Notes: a model not told the origin generated them from the letters alone. Positions 7,987 to 17,840 are shown, counted from the stretch's first letter. The stretch: DNA of 64,000 nt from Terriglobia bacterium (GCA_030038235.1 JASHPE010000058.1:1-64000), one strand, 5' to 3'. Numbers and translations are program-made.

Positions 7987-9171
7987 CTAAAGCCGCGCGA
8001 TGAGCTTGCGAATCCCTTCCGCGAAAAGTCCAGGAGCCGGCAGCAGGCTGAGCACGAGGTGGCCTTCATCGGGGAAACCGTAGAAATGGCCCGGGTGCAC
8101 GAGTACGCCGTCTTCGCGCGCGAGGGCTGTGGCAAGCTCGTCGTCGGTGTGACTGGTGCCGGCGTCGAGTTTCAGAATCGCGTACCAGCCCCCTTCTACT
8201 CGCAATCGAACGGCGCCCGCGCCGGGTTCTTCGAGGCGCCGATCGAGCTCCGCGAGATTCTGCCGGAGCCGAGCGATAAGCTGGGGCTGCATGCCGCGCC
8301 GTGTTTCGAGCAATTCCGCCGCTGCCGACGCCACCGGTATGCTCACCGAGAGATACGTGTCGGCGATGATCTCGAGGCGCTCCACCGCGTTTCGGCGCGC
8401 CTGCTCAGGACCGTTTACGACGATCCAGGCGAGCTTCATCTGCGGCAGGGCCGAGATTTTAGAGAGTCCGCTGAGAGTGAACGTCAGGACGGCATCGCGG
8501 GCGGCGTGCGTCAGCCGCGATTGCCCATCGAGTGCGTAATCGCTGAAGACCTCGTCGGCAATGATCGCCAATTCGCGGCGCCGGGACAGTTCTACAAGCG
8601 CTGCCGACTCCTCCAGCTTCACGAACGAGCCCGTCGGATTGTTAGGATGGACGACGATGATGGCGCCCGGAACCCCCAGCGCGTGGTTAGCGCGTTCCAG
8701 GCGGGCCGCGAGGCCGTCGAGATCGATGCGCCATTCCGATTCGTAAGTCAGGGGATAAGGAATGACCTCCAGATCGTTCAAGCCGGCAAGGAAGTCAAAC
8801 AATGGATAACTCGGCTGCGGCGCGAGTACCGCGTCGCCGGGATCAGCGAGCAGCCGGAAGAGACAAGAATAGGCTTCACTGGTGCTGGCGGTGAGGAATA
8901 TCTGGTCCGGATCGACACGCACGCCGCGCTCTTCGTAATACGCTGCCACGGCGCGGCGAGCTTCCCGCGGTCCGCGCGGATCCGGCGCGTATTCGAGCGC
9001 CGCAGGCTTCGAGAGCGCCCGCAGAATCGCTGCCGAGTCGTAACTGAAGCCGCAGTGAGTGGGATTCGATTCCGTCAGGTCGATGACCGGCAGGCCGCGG
9101 GCGCGCCGTGATTCGATCTCGCGGGTGAGAGCGTTCGGTTCCAGCGGCCAGTCGGTTCGGCGGGAAAACAT
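7987..9171 (-). CDS. Class I/II PLP-dependent aminotransferase
   Basis: A fold-type I aminotransferase of 394 residues. Visible motifs are the LTESNPTHCGF entry, HPNNPTG in the middle, DEVFSDY, and the cofactor-binding SGLSKISALPQMKLAW, whose lysine should form the PLP aldimine. The usual LPGxRLGW is altered to LPQMKLAW, which is characteristic of a subgroup of these enzymes. The sequence does not identify the amino donor; aspartate/alanine-type transamination is only a guess. It converges on thyX with a 37-bp gap and stands alone. Confidence 0.85.
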   Translation of the reverse strand: MFSRRTDWPLEPNALTREIESRRARGLPVIDLTESNPTHCGFSYDSAAILRALSKPAALEYAPDPRGPREARRAVAAYYEERGVRVDPDQIFLTASTSEAYSCLFRLLADPGDAVLAPQPSYPLFDFLAGLNDLEVIPYPLTYESEWRIDLDGLAARLERANHALGVPGAIIVVHPNNPTGSFVKLEESAALVELSRRRELAIIADEVFSDYALDGQSRLTHAARDAVLTFTLSGLSKISALPQMKLAWIVVNGPEQARRNAVERLEIIADTYLSVSIPVASAAAELLETRRGMQPQLIARLRQNLAELDRRLEEPGAGAVRLRVEGGWYAILKLDAGTSHTDDELATALAREDGVLVHPGHFYGFPDEGHLVLSLLPAPGLFAEGIRKLIARL

Positions 9172-9220
9172 GCAGGGTTCACAAATGCGGTCAGCTCGGT
9201 CGTGCTGAGAGCTGCGATGC

Positions 9221-9883
9221 TCAAGGCGATTCGTGCCGGCTCTGAGGCGCAGGCGCCGGTGAAGAGGGTTGCGTCACCGCCGCCGGTGGAACAGCGGGCT
9301 TCGGCTCGAGCACCTGTGTAAGCTCGGCGTTATAGTACGGAAAGAATGCCCCGCCGGGCGGCGCCACCGCGACCTTTTCCGAAAAGAACCCGGAGCCCAG
9401 GCGCGAAATCACGCGACGGAAAAGAAATCCGGGCGGCGGATTCGCCCCGCCCTGGGGATCGAAGGTCGCCTGCTCATCGCTGACCGTGACGTGATACTGG
9501 CTGATGAAGCCGGTGCTCGAAAAGGACCACAGCACAAAACCAGCTCCGGAAGGATCCGAGCTCAGGAATCCGGTACAGGTTTCGCGCAGGGCGGGAGAAG
9601 TCCGTCCCGCCGGCAAGGAGATTTCCTCGTGCACCAGCAGGAAGCGTTTGTCGAGCGTAAAGGAGACGGTCAAATGCACGTCGCCTTGCGTCGCCTTGCC
9701 GGTGGTGACGTCCGTCGTGTGCCCGGCCCAGTCGCCGATCAGCCAGTTGAGCGCCGAAAAATCAGGGCGGGCCGGCAAGGGAATGTCATAGGTGGACGGC
9801 GTCTTTTGCTTTTGACCCGCCGCGAACACAAATCCCGGGAGTAGCAGAACACACACCGCGCTGAATGACCGGCAAAGTCGCAT
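9221..9883 (-). CDS. Exported lipocalin-like/DUF1579-type protein
   Basis: The start at MRLCRSFSAVCVLLLPGFVFAAG gives a clean signal peptide; the track ORF starts 11 codons earlier. The mature protein begins SALNWLIGDWAGHT, the W-L-x-G-x-W pattern of beta-barrel domains seen in DUF1579/THAP4-like proteins, and continues with alternating strands typical of that fold. A Pro/Ala-rich tail ends it. Function is unknown; ligand binding is inference. It is divergent from the response regulator gene. Confidence 0.55.
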   Translation of the reverse strand: MRLCRSFSAVCVLLLPGFVFAAGQKQKTPSTYDIPLPARPDFSALNWLIGDWAGHTTDVTTGKATQGDVHLTVSFTLDKRFLLVHEEISLPAGRTSPALRETCTGFLSSDPSGAGFVLWSFSSTGFISQYHVTVSDEQATFDPQGGANPPPGFLFRRVISRLGSGFFSEKVAVAPPGGAFFPYYNAELTQVLEPKPAVPPAAVTQPSSPAPAPQSRHESP

Positions 9884-10007
9884 TCGGAACCTCAAGACGC
9901 ACGAGCCGCTGAACAACCTCGATTTACACTCCTATCATAAGACAAGCCATACGGGAAGCAGGTTGATAGATTGGTAATCGCTGATGCGCGGTCGCGCGTT
10001 TCAGCCC

Positions 10008-10013
10008 TATAAT
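10008..10013 (+). promoter_or_regulatory. -10 element for the two-component operon
   Basis: A perfect TATAAT lies 14 nt before the response regulator ATG. No convincing -35 hexamer was found at 16-18 nt. Confidence 0.35.
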
Positions 10014-10027
10014 GTGGGGCAGGCTCA

Positions 10028-10702
10028 ATGCGAATTCTGCTGGTTGAAGACGAGCGTAGAGTGGCAAGCTTCATCGCCCGGGCTTTGCGCGAGCAGGCTT
10101 ACGCGGTCGATGTAGCCGATACCGGTGTGCGCGGGTTGGAACTGGCCTGGGATACGTCCTACGACACCATCCTGCTCGACCTCCGCTTACCGGATGTGGA
10201 TGGCTTGGCAGTCTGCCGTGAGCTGCGCCGCCGTGGTGTGAACTCTCCCGTGCTGATGCTAACCGCGCGGGGCATGGTCGAGCAGCGGGTCGAGGGGCTC
10301 GACGCCGGCGCGGACGACTACCTGACCAAGCCATTTGCCATCGCCGAACTCCTGGCGCGGGTGCGCGCGCTGGTGCGCCGCGGCCTCCAGAGAAGCGACG
10401 CCACACTGCGCGCGGGCGACCTGGAGTTGGACCGCCATCGCCGGCGGGCCCAGCGCGGCGGAGTCAACATTCCCCTCACCTCCAAGGAATTTGCCCTGCT
10501 GGAGTTGCTTCTTCTGCGAGCTCCTGAGATCGTGCCGCGTGCCGAAATCGTGGAGCACGTCTGGGACGTGCATTTCGACAGTGGCACGAATCTCGTCGAG
10601 GTATACATCAACCGGCTCCGCCAGAAGATCGATCACCATTACTCCGTCAAGCTGATTCATACCGTGCGGGGCGCCGGTTATCGGCTGGGCAGGGAAGAAT
10701 GA
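10028..10702 (+). CDS. OmpR-family response regulator
   Basis: A 224-residue two-domain transcription factor. The receiver domain (1-115) has the acidic pair in VEDE, the phosphoacceptor Asp51 in ILLDLRLPDVDG, a conserved Thr in LMLTARG and Lys in YLTKPF. The C-terminal winged helix (about 125-222) has LTSKEFALLELLL and VEVYINRLRQKID. It overlaps the sensor kinase gene by 4 bp (ATGA), so the two are translationally coupled and are cognate partners. Target genes cannot be read from the sequence. Confidence 0.92.
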   Translation: MRILLVEDERRVASFIARALREQAYAVDVADTGVRGLELAWDTSYDTILLDLRLPDVDGLAVCRELRRRGVNSPVLMLTARGMVEQRVEGLDAGADDYLTKPFAIAELLARVRALVRRGLQRSDATLRAGDLELDRHRRRAQRGGVNIPLTSKEFALLELLLLRAPEIVPRAEIVEHVWDVHFDSGTNLVEVYINRLRQKIDHHYSVKLIHTVRGAGYRLGREE

Positions 10703-12171
10703 AACGCACTCTCTCGCTCCGATCCCGCATGATGTTGCTGTTCGCCGCCGTGGTGGGCGTTTTGCTCGCCGCCTGCACCCTGGCATCGTATGCGCTGCTG
10801 GCGCATCAGGCCCGCGCTCAACTCGACAAGGAATTGCTGGAGACGGCCGCTCCCGTAGCTGCCGATCTGGCGCCGGGTCCTGAAGAGCAGGACGTGAATG
10901 AGATGAAGATCCCGAACCAGTACTTCGAGCTTCTCGATCCGACACGGCGTGTGCTGCAACACTCCGGAAATCTGGCGAAAGGCCCGTTGGAGATCGGACC
11001 GGAGCCGATCGATCCGCTGCACAACCAGTTTCGCACCCTATATGAGTCGCCCTACGGAAAGCTGCGTGTGGTGCTCGTTCCCTTTGCGCAAGCAGGAAGC
11101 ACGAGACTTCTGGTGATCGCGATGTCAACGCGGCGTGTGGACCAGGTGCTGGTCCTATATCGCGATGCCGTCTGGATTTTTCTGCCACTCAGTCTGCTCA
11201 TTACCGCACTGCTCTCCGCTTGGTATGTTGGCCGGAGTCTAAGACCACTCGCCGATCTCACAGACCGCGCGTCCGCCATGGCCGACCGGGTCACTTCCGC
11301 GGGCAGCGCCGCCGGAAAGCCCCTGTGGTCACCCTTGCCCGCCGCAATGACATCCGACGAAATCGGCCGCCTCACCCAAACGTTCAATCGTCTGGCGGAA
11401 CGCGTGGAGGCCGCGCTGACGCAGCTTCGGCAGTTTGTGACCGACGCCTCACACCAGCTCCGCACGCCCCTCACGGTGCTCCACGGTGAGACCGAGTTGG
11501 CCCTCGCCGAGCCGCGCAGCCCCGAGTCGTATCGGAACACATTGCGGCTACTGGAGGACGAACTCTCCAAGCTCAGCCGAATGGTAGAGGGGCTGTTTAC
11601 TCTCTCGATGGCCGACGCGGGACAGCTTCGCCTGGCGTGCAATCCGCTGTATCTCGATGAGGTGCTCGAGGACAGTTGCCTGCTGGTGACGCCTCTGGCC
11701 CAAGCCAGGGGAATCACCCTGGAGCGCCATCTGGTGCGTGACGTTCCCTATCGCGGTGATGAGGTGTTCCTGCGGCAGCTCTTTCTCATCTTTCTCGACA
11801 ACGCCCTGAAGTACTCGCCGCCCGAGAGCGTGATCACGGTCCAGTTGGAGAAGCAGGATGGAAAGCTGCGGGCAAGCTTCAGCGATCAAGGTCCCGGCAT
11901 AGGCCCCGAACATCTGCCGCACATTTTCAAGCGATTCTTCCGAGTGCCGCGCCTGGGTGCGGACGAGAGCCATAGCGGTGGTCTTGGCCTCGCGATCGCC
12001 GAGGCGATCGCGCACTGTCAAGGTGGGGTGATTGAATGCCAGAGCGCACCGGGCCTCGGGTCCACGTTCACGGTCACACTTCCCTTCGAGACCGGGCCTG
12101 AGCCCGGGCAGGCGCCGCCAGAGAAGACCTCTCCGGCGCGCCATACCACGGCGGCAGAGAGAGGCATCTGA
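10699..12171 (+). CDS. HAMP-containing sensor histidine kinase
   Basis: A membrane sensor of 490 residues. TM1 (about 12-34) and TM2 (about 155-177) flank a periplasmic region of roughly 120 residues. HAMP follows, then HisKA with the phosphoacceptor His252 in DASHQLRTPL, and HATPase with N (LDNALKYS), G1 (SDQGPGIGPEHL) and G2 (HSGGLGLAIAEAI). The architecture matches QseC/CusS-like kinases. It phosphorylates the response regulator encoded by the overlapping upstream gene. The periplasmic stimulus is unknown. Confidence 0.92.
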   Translation: MKRTLSLRSRMMLLFAAVVGVLLAACTLASYALLAHQARAQLDKELLETAAPVAADLAPGPEEQDVNEMKIPNQYFELLDPTRRVLQHSGNLAKGPLEIGPEPIDPLHNQFRTLYESPYGKLRVVLVPFAQAGSTRLLVIAMSTRRVDQVLVLYRDAVWIFLPLSLLITALLSAWYVGRSLRPLADLTDRASAMADRVTSAGSAAGKPLWSPLPAAMTSDEIGRLTQTFNRLAERVEAALTQLRQFVTDASHQLRTPLTVLHGETELALAEPRSPESYRNTLRLLEDELSKLSRMVEGLFTLSMADAGQLRLACNPLYLDEVLEDSCLLVTPLAQARGITLERHLVRDVPYRGDEVFLRQLFLIFLDNALKYSPPESVITVQLEKQDGKLRASFSDQGPGIGPEHLPHIFKRFFRVPRLGADESHSGGLGLAIAEAIAHCQGGVIECQSAPGLGSTFTVTLPFETGPEPGQAPPEKTSPARHTTAAERGI

Positions 12172-12195
12172 TTCGAGAGAAGGCCGCGAACCTGG

Positions 12196-12705
12196 TCAGC
12201 TGGGCAGCGACATGCGCAGGTTCGATTTGCTGAGGCTTTTCAGGAGTTGAGTTTCCACCAGGTCCTTGCTCCAGCCGCGAGCAAACGAAATCTCATCCAC
12301 CAGCAGGACCCAGGCCCGGTCGAACATGCGCTTTTCGCGGAAGGAAAGCGGCTTCGCTTGGCTGAGGATCAGCAGGGTCTTGAAGACTTCGGCCACCTCC
12401 AGCAACGAACCGCTGCGCATCTTTTCCGAATTCGCTTTGAAGCGATCCTTCCAGTCGTGGGCGGTTTTCATACCGCCCGAATCGAGGTACTCGAAGACGG
12501 CCGAAATCTCCCGCAGCCTGGCCACGCGCCGCAATCCCAGGTTGGCCACGTTGGTGGTGGGCACCATGACCCGAATCCCGTTGGAATTGAGCTTCAGCAT
12601 GTAGAACATTTCGTTCTGACCGGTCAAATTGCGGTGGGAAATCTGCTCGACGGTTCCTACACCCTGATTCGGATAGACAACCTTATCGCCTACCGTGAAG
12701 TGCAT
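12196..12705 (-). CDS. CarD-family RNA polymerase-binding regulator
   Basis: CarD proteins bind RNA polymerase beta and the upstream edge of the transcription bubble to stabilise open complexes. The N-terminal Tudor-like domain reads HFTVGDKVVYPNQGVGTVEQI; the helical DNA-binding C-terminal half contains WKDRFKANSEKMRSGSLLEVAEVFKTL. The start is MHFTVGD (12705), preceded by a GGGGGGGG run acting as ribosome binding site; the ORF-track start is 6 codons upstream. Length is about 169 residues, usual for the family. It converges on the sensor kinase gene. Confidence 0.88.
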   Translation of the reverse strand: MHFTVGDKVVYPNQGVGTVEQISHRNLTGQNEMFYMLKLNSNGIRVMVPTTNVANLGLRRVARLREISAVFEYLDSGGMKTAHDWKDRFKANSEKMRSGSLLEVAEVFKTLLILSQAKPLSFREKRMFDRAWVLLVDEISFARGWSKDLVETQLLKSLSKSNLRMSLPS

Positions 12706-12792
12706 AACCCCCCCGGCTAACAATTTGCCTGCTATGAAGCCAGAATAACGCCGGACCCGCTTTCTGTCAACCTGAAATGCATCTCACAGCCC

Positions 12793-13773
12793 TCAGATCC
12801 CCAAGTTTTCAGGCTCTTCATCCGGGCGCCCAGCGCGCCCCGTAATCGGGAACCGGATGTCGCGGCAGAAGTGATTGAACACAAGGAACATGATGGCAAT
12901 GATTACGAACACCAGGGCGCTGCCCTCTGGCCCAACGCTGCCGCCGGTCAGCCAGCGCGGGCCATGAAGCGACGAGTTCAGGAGGTGCCCCGGAACCATG
13001 GCGCCGCTGTCGGGAACTGAGTAAAGGAAGCTTTCGGAAAAATCCCAGCCGGCGTGCATGCCAATGGCAAACCAGAGGCTTCCGGTCCTCCGCAACGTCA
13101 GGCAGAAGAAGAGTCCGATCAGACCGGCACATAGCGCTCCGGCCCAGTCTTCGCCGGGATTACTGATGTGGACGGCGCCGAAAACGGCGGAGAGCACGAT
13201 CGCGGAAGGCCAGAATCCCATCCCAGTGGTAAGCGTGAACAGGGCGTAGCCACGGAAGACGTACTCTTCGGCGAAGCCAACTGCCAGGAACGAAACGCCC
13301 CAGAGAGCGGCATATTTCCCGATCGCGGCACCGGTCAAGGCTCTTGTCCCAAAATCAAACCCGTGGTCCAGATGAATCAGACCCAGCAGTGCGCTGAGCG
13401 CGAGGAAGCCCGCCAGGAGACCGGCCCAGAACCAGCGACCGAATGCGCCGCGGCCCGGCAGCCCGTAGTCGGCGAGGGATCGATGCTCGGTAAGGCGGGC
13501 CATCACCAGCGACGCTCCAAGCGCGGCGAGAAACGCGCTACCTTCGCCGGTGAGCACGCCCGGCGGATGGAATCGGCGCACCAGCGGTCCGATGGCAATG
13601 ACCAGGGCAAAGCCGATGAGGATCATGAAAGCGACGAACGCCAGCAGACGCCATCCGGCCCTGAGGCCGTTGGGGCCGAGAAAGACTCCGTGGACGGCAC
13701 TCGGTATGGGCGCGGGCGGAGGCATCGCCTCGCCGGGTTGCGGTGGATTCAAAGTCTGGCCGGGCTCATCCAT
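12793..13773 (-). CDS. CPBP-family intramembrane glutamic endopeptidase
   Basis: A polytopic membrane protein with the Rce1/CPBP (CAAX protease) motifs: AEEYVFRGY (EExxxR), FGAVHISN (second motif His) and IGMHAGWDF (third motif His). The N-terminal 30 residues are Pro-rich and cytosolic. Eight or so membrane segments can be traced. In bacteria such proteases are linked to bacteriocin immunity or protein maturation, but most have unknown substrates; no peptide precursor is adjacent here. Confidence 0.82.
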   Translation of the reverse strand: MDEPGQTLNPPQPGEAMPPPAPIPSAVHGVFLGPNGLRAGWRLLAFVAFMILIGFALVIAIGPLVRRFHPPGVLTGEGSAFLAALGASLVMARLTEHRSLADYGLPGRGAFGRWFWAGLLAGFLALSALLGLIHLDHGFDFGTRALTGAAIGKYAALWGVSFLAVGFAEEYVFRGYALFTLTTGMGFWPSAIVLSAVFGAVHISNPGEDWAGALCAGLIGLFFCLTLRRTGSLWFAIGMHAGWDFSESFLYSVPDSGAMVPGHLLNSSLHGPRWLTGGSVGPEGSALVFVIIAIMFLVFNHFCRDIRFPITGRAGRPDEEPENLGI

Positions 13774-13792
13774 TTCCTTCTCTGCTCCTCTT

Positions 13793-13862
13793 GACGTGGC
13801 ACACTCACGCGCCCGTCAATGGCCACGGCCAAGATGGCCGTGCCACGTCAGACTGGGTCGCT
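13793..13862. repeat. Palindromic element, CACGGCCAAGATGGCCGTG family (degenerate copy)
   Basis: The core CACGGCCAAGATGGCCGTG lies at 13824-13842, flanked by GACGTGGC on the left and GCCACGTC on the right. The outer right end AGACTGGGTCGCT resembles the AACTGAGTCACT end of the element at 31802. Related copies are at 17812, 31802 and 59405. Confidence 0.6.
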
Positions 13863-14000
13863 GGCGGTTCGGCGCAACATTTTGTTCCTGCACAGAGGAC
13901 TGGTAACATGATGAGGTGAGTGTCCACCGTGTGTTCGAAGACTTCAAGCCGCTTTCGCGGCGCTCGCTGCGGTGAGCGCCTGGTCCTGCACTTCCCCAGC

Positions 14001-14843
14001 ATGAAGTTCGCCTGCGCAACCGTGCTCGGCGCCATCCTTGCGACGAGTGCTGCGCCTCGTTCCGGCGCGAAATCCCAGGCTGCCAAATCCTCGCCGGGAG
14101 ACGCTCCGTCCTCATCCCCCGAGACTACTCCTGCAGCGACCAAACAGGGCAAGAGCGTTCCGCTCACCAAGGAGGGCGAAATCGGCCTCATCCGCGGACT
14201 CTCCAGCGAGGTTGCCGTGGCGAAGGTTGCGTTTCCCCGCGGCAAGCATGGCATTTACCTGGATTCGATGGGGAAGATTGACCAGGCCAAGGCAAAGCAG
14301 GAGATAAAAGAGAATGGGATTGCCATCAATCCCGGTTCCCCCATAGAGATCACCAAGGTCGTTTTCCGCGAGAATCATCTGCTGTTCGAAATAAACGGAG
14401 GCGGGAAGGGTGGAACCCATTGGTATCAGCACATCGAGGTCGGCATGGGGACCACCACCGCGCCGGTCGCCCCCACTAATCCGAACCAGGTGATGGCGAA
14501 CGGCTCGTATATCACTTTGCGATTCCAAGGCCACGTCCCCAACCTCACCGTCGACCAGGCCAAGCTGCTGCTCGCCTACGCTCTCGACTTCTCCCGCCAC
14601 TCCCCCACCGTACTCTATTCACCCTCGGTGCCGCCGCAGTTCAAGGAAGCGATCAAGAATCACAAAGTGCTGGTCGGCATGGACCACGACGCCGTCCTCT
14701 CCGCCAAGGGCCCGCCGGACCGCAAGGTCCGCGAGGATCAGCCCGACGGCACCGAGAAGGAAGACTGGATCTACGGCCTGCCGCCGCACGTGCTGTTCGT
14801 CACCTTCGACGGCGACAACGTGGTCAGCGTGAAGCAGTATTAG
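14001..14843 (+). CDS. Exported protein with BamE/SmpA-like C-terminal segment
   Basis: ATG 14001 gives a signal peptide (KFACATVLGAILATSAAPRSGA); the GTG at 13920 in the track would bury it. A Ser/Pro/Thr-rich linker follows to about residue 50. The central part is uncharacterised, with ENHLLFEINGGGKGGTHWY. The C-terminal part MDHDAVLSAKGPPDRKVRE...DWIYG resembles the short alpha/beta SmpA/OmlA (BamE) module. That resemblance is by eye. Function is unknown; an envelope location is likely. Confidence 0.6.
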   Translation: MKFACATVLGAILATSAAPRSGAKSQAAKSSPGDAPSSSPETTPAATKQGKSVPLTKEGEIGLIRGLSSEVAVAKVAFPRGKHGIYLDSMGKIDQAKAKQEIKENGIAINPGSPIEITKVVFRENHLLFEINGGGKGGTHWYQHIEVGMGTTTAPVAPTNPNQVMANGSYITLRFQGHVPNLTVDQAKLLLAYALDFSRHSPTVLYSPSVPPQFKEAIKNHKVLVGMDHDAVLSAKGPPDRKVREDQPDGTEKEDWIYGLPPHVLFVTFDGDNVVSVKQY

Positions 14844-14872
14844 CCGAAGGCCCGCTCGCCGTCCGGCTGGCG

Positions 14873-17767
14873 CTACCACTGGAACTCCACCCTGGTCCGC
14901 CGGGTCGCGAATTCCTCATAGGGCGCGACAACCAGCGTCCGGAGAACTTCGAGCCCATCGGTGTAGGCGAGAGCTACAGTAACCACATTGCCGGTCTTGG
15001 GCCCGAAGGCGAGGTAGGGCTCCGGCACATAGAAATCTTTCTGGGGCCCTGCGATCACGTAGCGGCCTACAAAACGGCCGTTCAGATAGAGGAGCGCGTC
15101 GCGATCCGCCTCGATCGTGAGCTTGCGCGGAAGCGACCATCCCACGGGATCCGACTCCAGGCTGAATTCGGCGCGGCACCAGGTGAACGCGGGGACAATG
15201 CCGGCCGGCGCGCTCTCAGTCGCGGCCGGTGGGGCACTCGCAGCAGACCCTCCGGCTTGCGGTTGCTCCCAACCCTCACCCAGGAAGTGCACGTTGAGCT
15301 TCCGCCCCTCCATGATGGCGGGAAAGCGCTGCACCTGCCATTTATCCAAAACCGTACCTGACGATTCGTCCCGGCCCATACGCACGGACTGGATGCCCCT
15401 CAACTCGCCGATTTCCACATCGAAGTTGGGATTGCCGAACTGCTCATAGGCGATCTCGATTCGGTTGGCGCCGCGGCGCGCATACCGCGCCAGGGCGAAA
15501 TCGACGTTCTTGGCCGGCCGGGAAGCCTCAGGTACGAGCTTGCCGTTTACAAAGACCTTCTTGGCGTCCTTGCCGTCGTTCGCAAAGGAGGTAATGAACA
15601 TGCGCGGCTGGCCCGCGTAAGCAAACTGGGCGCGATACTTCACGTACCCATAAGGCAGCGCGCCCAGATCGTCGAGCGAACGGAGCGGTGTGGCCAGCCA
15701 CTCACCGGCACTCGTGCCAAGGCGTTCCACACCCATCAATTCGGGCTTGAGCGTCTGAGCTGGTACCGGCAGTTTGGGCACGCTGACGTGGAAGCGGCAC
15801 GTGTGCAAGTGGCGTTCGTATTGGAAGTCTGTCTGCACGCTGTCCAGCCACATGGTCTGCGGCAGCGGGGGGACCAGCCCCGCCACATCGTGCTCGCCCG
15901 GAGCGAAATCGAGCTCGGCCCAAAGCGTTTTCTTCTCGTGGCCGCTTCCTGCCGCGAGGGCCGCGTCCGTGAAGAAGGGAACGGCGACCATGTCCTTCCG
16001 TTCATCCTCCGGCAAGGCTGCACCTCCAGGTAACGCGGCAACCGGCCATTCGATGATCCAGCTCTTGAGGGCCCGCTCGCGAGGCAGGATGATCACCTGA
16101 AAATGATTCTCCACCAGCAGCATCTTTTCGGACGCCTCTACGGTCACGCCCACCACGACCGATTCGTAGTCCTGGTCCCAGTATCGGTAGGCCGTGTCGC
16201 CTTCGATCTGCGGCTCTTTCTCGGTCGCGAGACCGAACTCGATGAGCCGTCCCGGGTCATCGTAGAGGATGAGGTGCGGCCGGCTGCCCTGGCCGTATGT
16301 CAACACCTCAGCGGTGGAGTAGCGCAAAACCGTGTCACCGATGGGAATCTGCACGGGAAGCATCTTCATTTCGCGCGCGCCCAGCTCCAGGGTGCCTTCG
16401 CGCGGCACGCTGATCATGCGATGCGTGGGCGAATTGGGATCCTGGAAGCTGGCCTTATACTGCTGGACGGCATTCGCATTTTCGCGAATGAAAACGGCGC
16501 CGCTCTTCCCGTGTGCGCGTAGTGTGACGCTGACCTGGGGATTTTCGGACTTGGCTCCGTCCGCGACCAGGTCCGCACGGGCGATCACCCGTCCGAACAG
16601 CCGCAAAGAGTCTCCGATGCCGCGCGCGGCGTAGTACTTCTCCCAAAGCCCGCCGGGCTCGCGCAGAGGGGCGGCGTAATCATAGGTCGTGGTCAGGTTC
16701 TGCGCCGCCCAATCGAAATTGGTGCCGCCGAATCCCATGTAGTAGTTGAAAAAAGTCACGCCCCGCTCGATGGCCGTCTTGCTCAGCATGTTGAGCTGGG
16801 CGCCGTCCACGCCCGGCTGATCCACCGAGAGCTTGCCGCCGAATTCGCTGAACCAGCCGCCTTGCAACTCGGTGACGCCCATGGGCGCGTCCGGCTGCTC
16901 GGAGCGCAATTGGGTGAGCGCCGGGACGGTCTCGCGGGTTATGTCCCACCGCGGATAGAAATTGCAAGTGTCGACGATGCGCGCGAAGTCGGGATCCTGC
17001 CGGTCGCGGACCTGCTTCGTCCAGCAGGTGATGAGCGGAACGTCGATCCCGCCTTGCCACGCCATCTGGGCGAGCGCCTTGATGTATGCGCGCTTCTGAT
17101 CGTCCGCGAGCTTCCAGTAGTCGTACTCGTTCTCAACCTGCATCAGGATGATGGGACCGCTGTGCGTCACCTGGTGGCGCGCGATCACCGGCAGCACCTC
17201 GTTGTACCAGTGTTGCGAAGTTTGAATGCTCCCGGGGTCGTTTGAACGCAGCGGAAACTGGCGCTTGATCACCCAGCGGGGAAATCCGCCGGAATCCCAC
17301 TCCGCGCAAACGTAAGGGCCGGGCCGCGCGATCATGTAGAACCCCATGCTGGCCACCAGCTTGACGAAGTCCTCAAATTCGCTGAGGTCCACCTGGCCTT
17401 CCACGGGCTCGTGATAGTTCCAGAAGACGTAGGTTTCGATCACGTTAAAACCCGCAACCTTCAGCTTCAACAGCCGGTCGTGCCAGAGCTCGCGGGGGCA
17501 ACGCGGATAGTGGAAGCAGGCGCCGAACAGAAACGCGTCGCGGTCATTGATGGTGAAGCAATGGCTGTCATAGCGGATGAAATGCGGCTGCGGAAAATCG
17601 ACGGGCGGGACGCCGGAAGCATCGGCGCTCAGAATCGCGCGAGCTGACGGCACGAGCATCGCGCCCGATCCCAAGGTCGAACCCAGCCCGGCGACGAGCG
17701 GCGCCGAGAGCATGGATTTCAGAAAATCACGCCGCGATTCGCGGTTCTTTCGCGAAGATGTGCCCAT
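14873..17767 (-). CDS. GH35 beta-galactosidase, Tat-exported
   Basis: A 964-residue glycoside hydrolase. The N-terminus SRRDFLKSMLSAPLVAG is a twin-arginine signal. The GH35 catalytic barrel starts near residue 60, with FHYPRCPRELWHDRL, ETYVFWNYHEP, RPGPYVCAEWDSGGFP, the acid/base region LMQVENEYDYW, and a nucleophile region matching TELQGGWFSEFGG. C-terminal jelly-roll domains contain YGYVKYRAQF and LYLNGRFVGRY, as in large GH35 enzymes. It should release terminal beta-galactose from plant or soil polysaccharides outside the cytoplasm. It is a single gene with a low-content 784-bp gap upstream. Confidence 0.9.
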   Translation of the reverse strand: MGTSSRKNRESRRDFLKSMLSAPLVAGLGSTLGSGAMLVPSARAILSADASGVPPVDFPQPHFIRYDSHCFTINDRDAFLFGACFHYPRCPRELWHDRLLKLKVAGFNVIETYVFWNYHEPVEGQVDLSEFEDFVKLVASMGFYMIARPGPYVCAEWDSGGFPRWVIKRQFPLRSNDPGSIQTSQHWYNEVLPVIARHQVTHSGPIILMQVENEYDYWKLADDQKRAYIKALAQMAWQGGIDVPLITCWTKQVRDRQDPDFARIVDTCNFYPRWDITRETVPALTQLRSEQPDAPMGVTELQGGWFSEFGGKLSVDQPGVDGAQLNMLSKTAIERGVTFFNYYMGFGGTNFDWAAQNLTTTYDYAAPLREPGGLWEKYYAARGIGDSLRLFGRVIARADLVADGAKSENPQVSVTLRAHGKSGAVFIRENANAVQQYKASFQDPNSPTHRMISVPREGTLELGAREMKMLPVQIPIGDTVLRYSTAEVLTYGQGSRPHLILYDDPGRLIEFGLATEKEPQIEGDTAYRYWDQDYESVVVGVTVEASEKMLLVENHFQVIILPRERALKSWIIEWPVAALPGGAALPEDERKDMVAVPFFTDAALAAGSGHEKKTLWAELDFAPGEHDVAGLVPPLPQTMWLDSVQTDFQYERHLHTCRFHVSVPKLPVPAQTLKPELMGVERLGTSAGEWLATPLRSLDDLGALPYGYVKYRAQFAYAGQPRMFITSFANDGKDAKKVFVNGKLVPEASRPAKNVDFALARYARRGANRIEIAYEQFGNPNFDVEIGELRGIQSVRMGRDESSGTVLDKWQVQRFPAIMEGRKLNVHFLGEGWEQPQAGGSAASAPPAATESAPAGIVPAFTWCRAEFSLESDPVGWSLPRKLTIEADRDALLYLNGRFVGRYVIAGPQKDFYVPEPYLAFGPKTGNVVTVALAYTDGLEVLRTLVVAPYEEFATRRTRVEFQW

Positions 17768-17811
17768 GCGTATATTCTCGCAGAACCCCGTGCCTCAAAG
17801 CGATAGGTCCC

Positions 17812-17840
17812 TTGACGTGACACGGCCATCTTGGCCGTGG
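17812..17840. repeat. CACGGCCATCTTGGCCGTG palindrome
   Basis: A perfect 19-bp inverted repeat, the reverse orientation of the core at 13824, preceded by CTTGACGTGA. Confidence 0.6.

Noticed and set aside
7882-9111. 409-residue plus-strand ORF
   Set aside because: Mirror of the aminotransferase gene.
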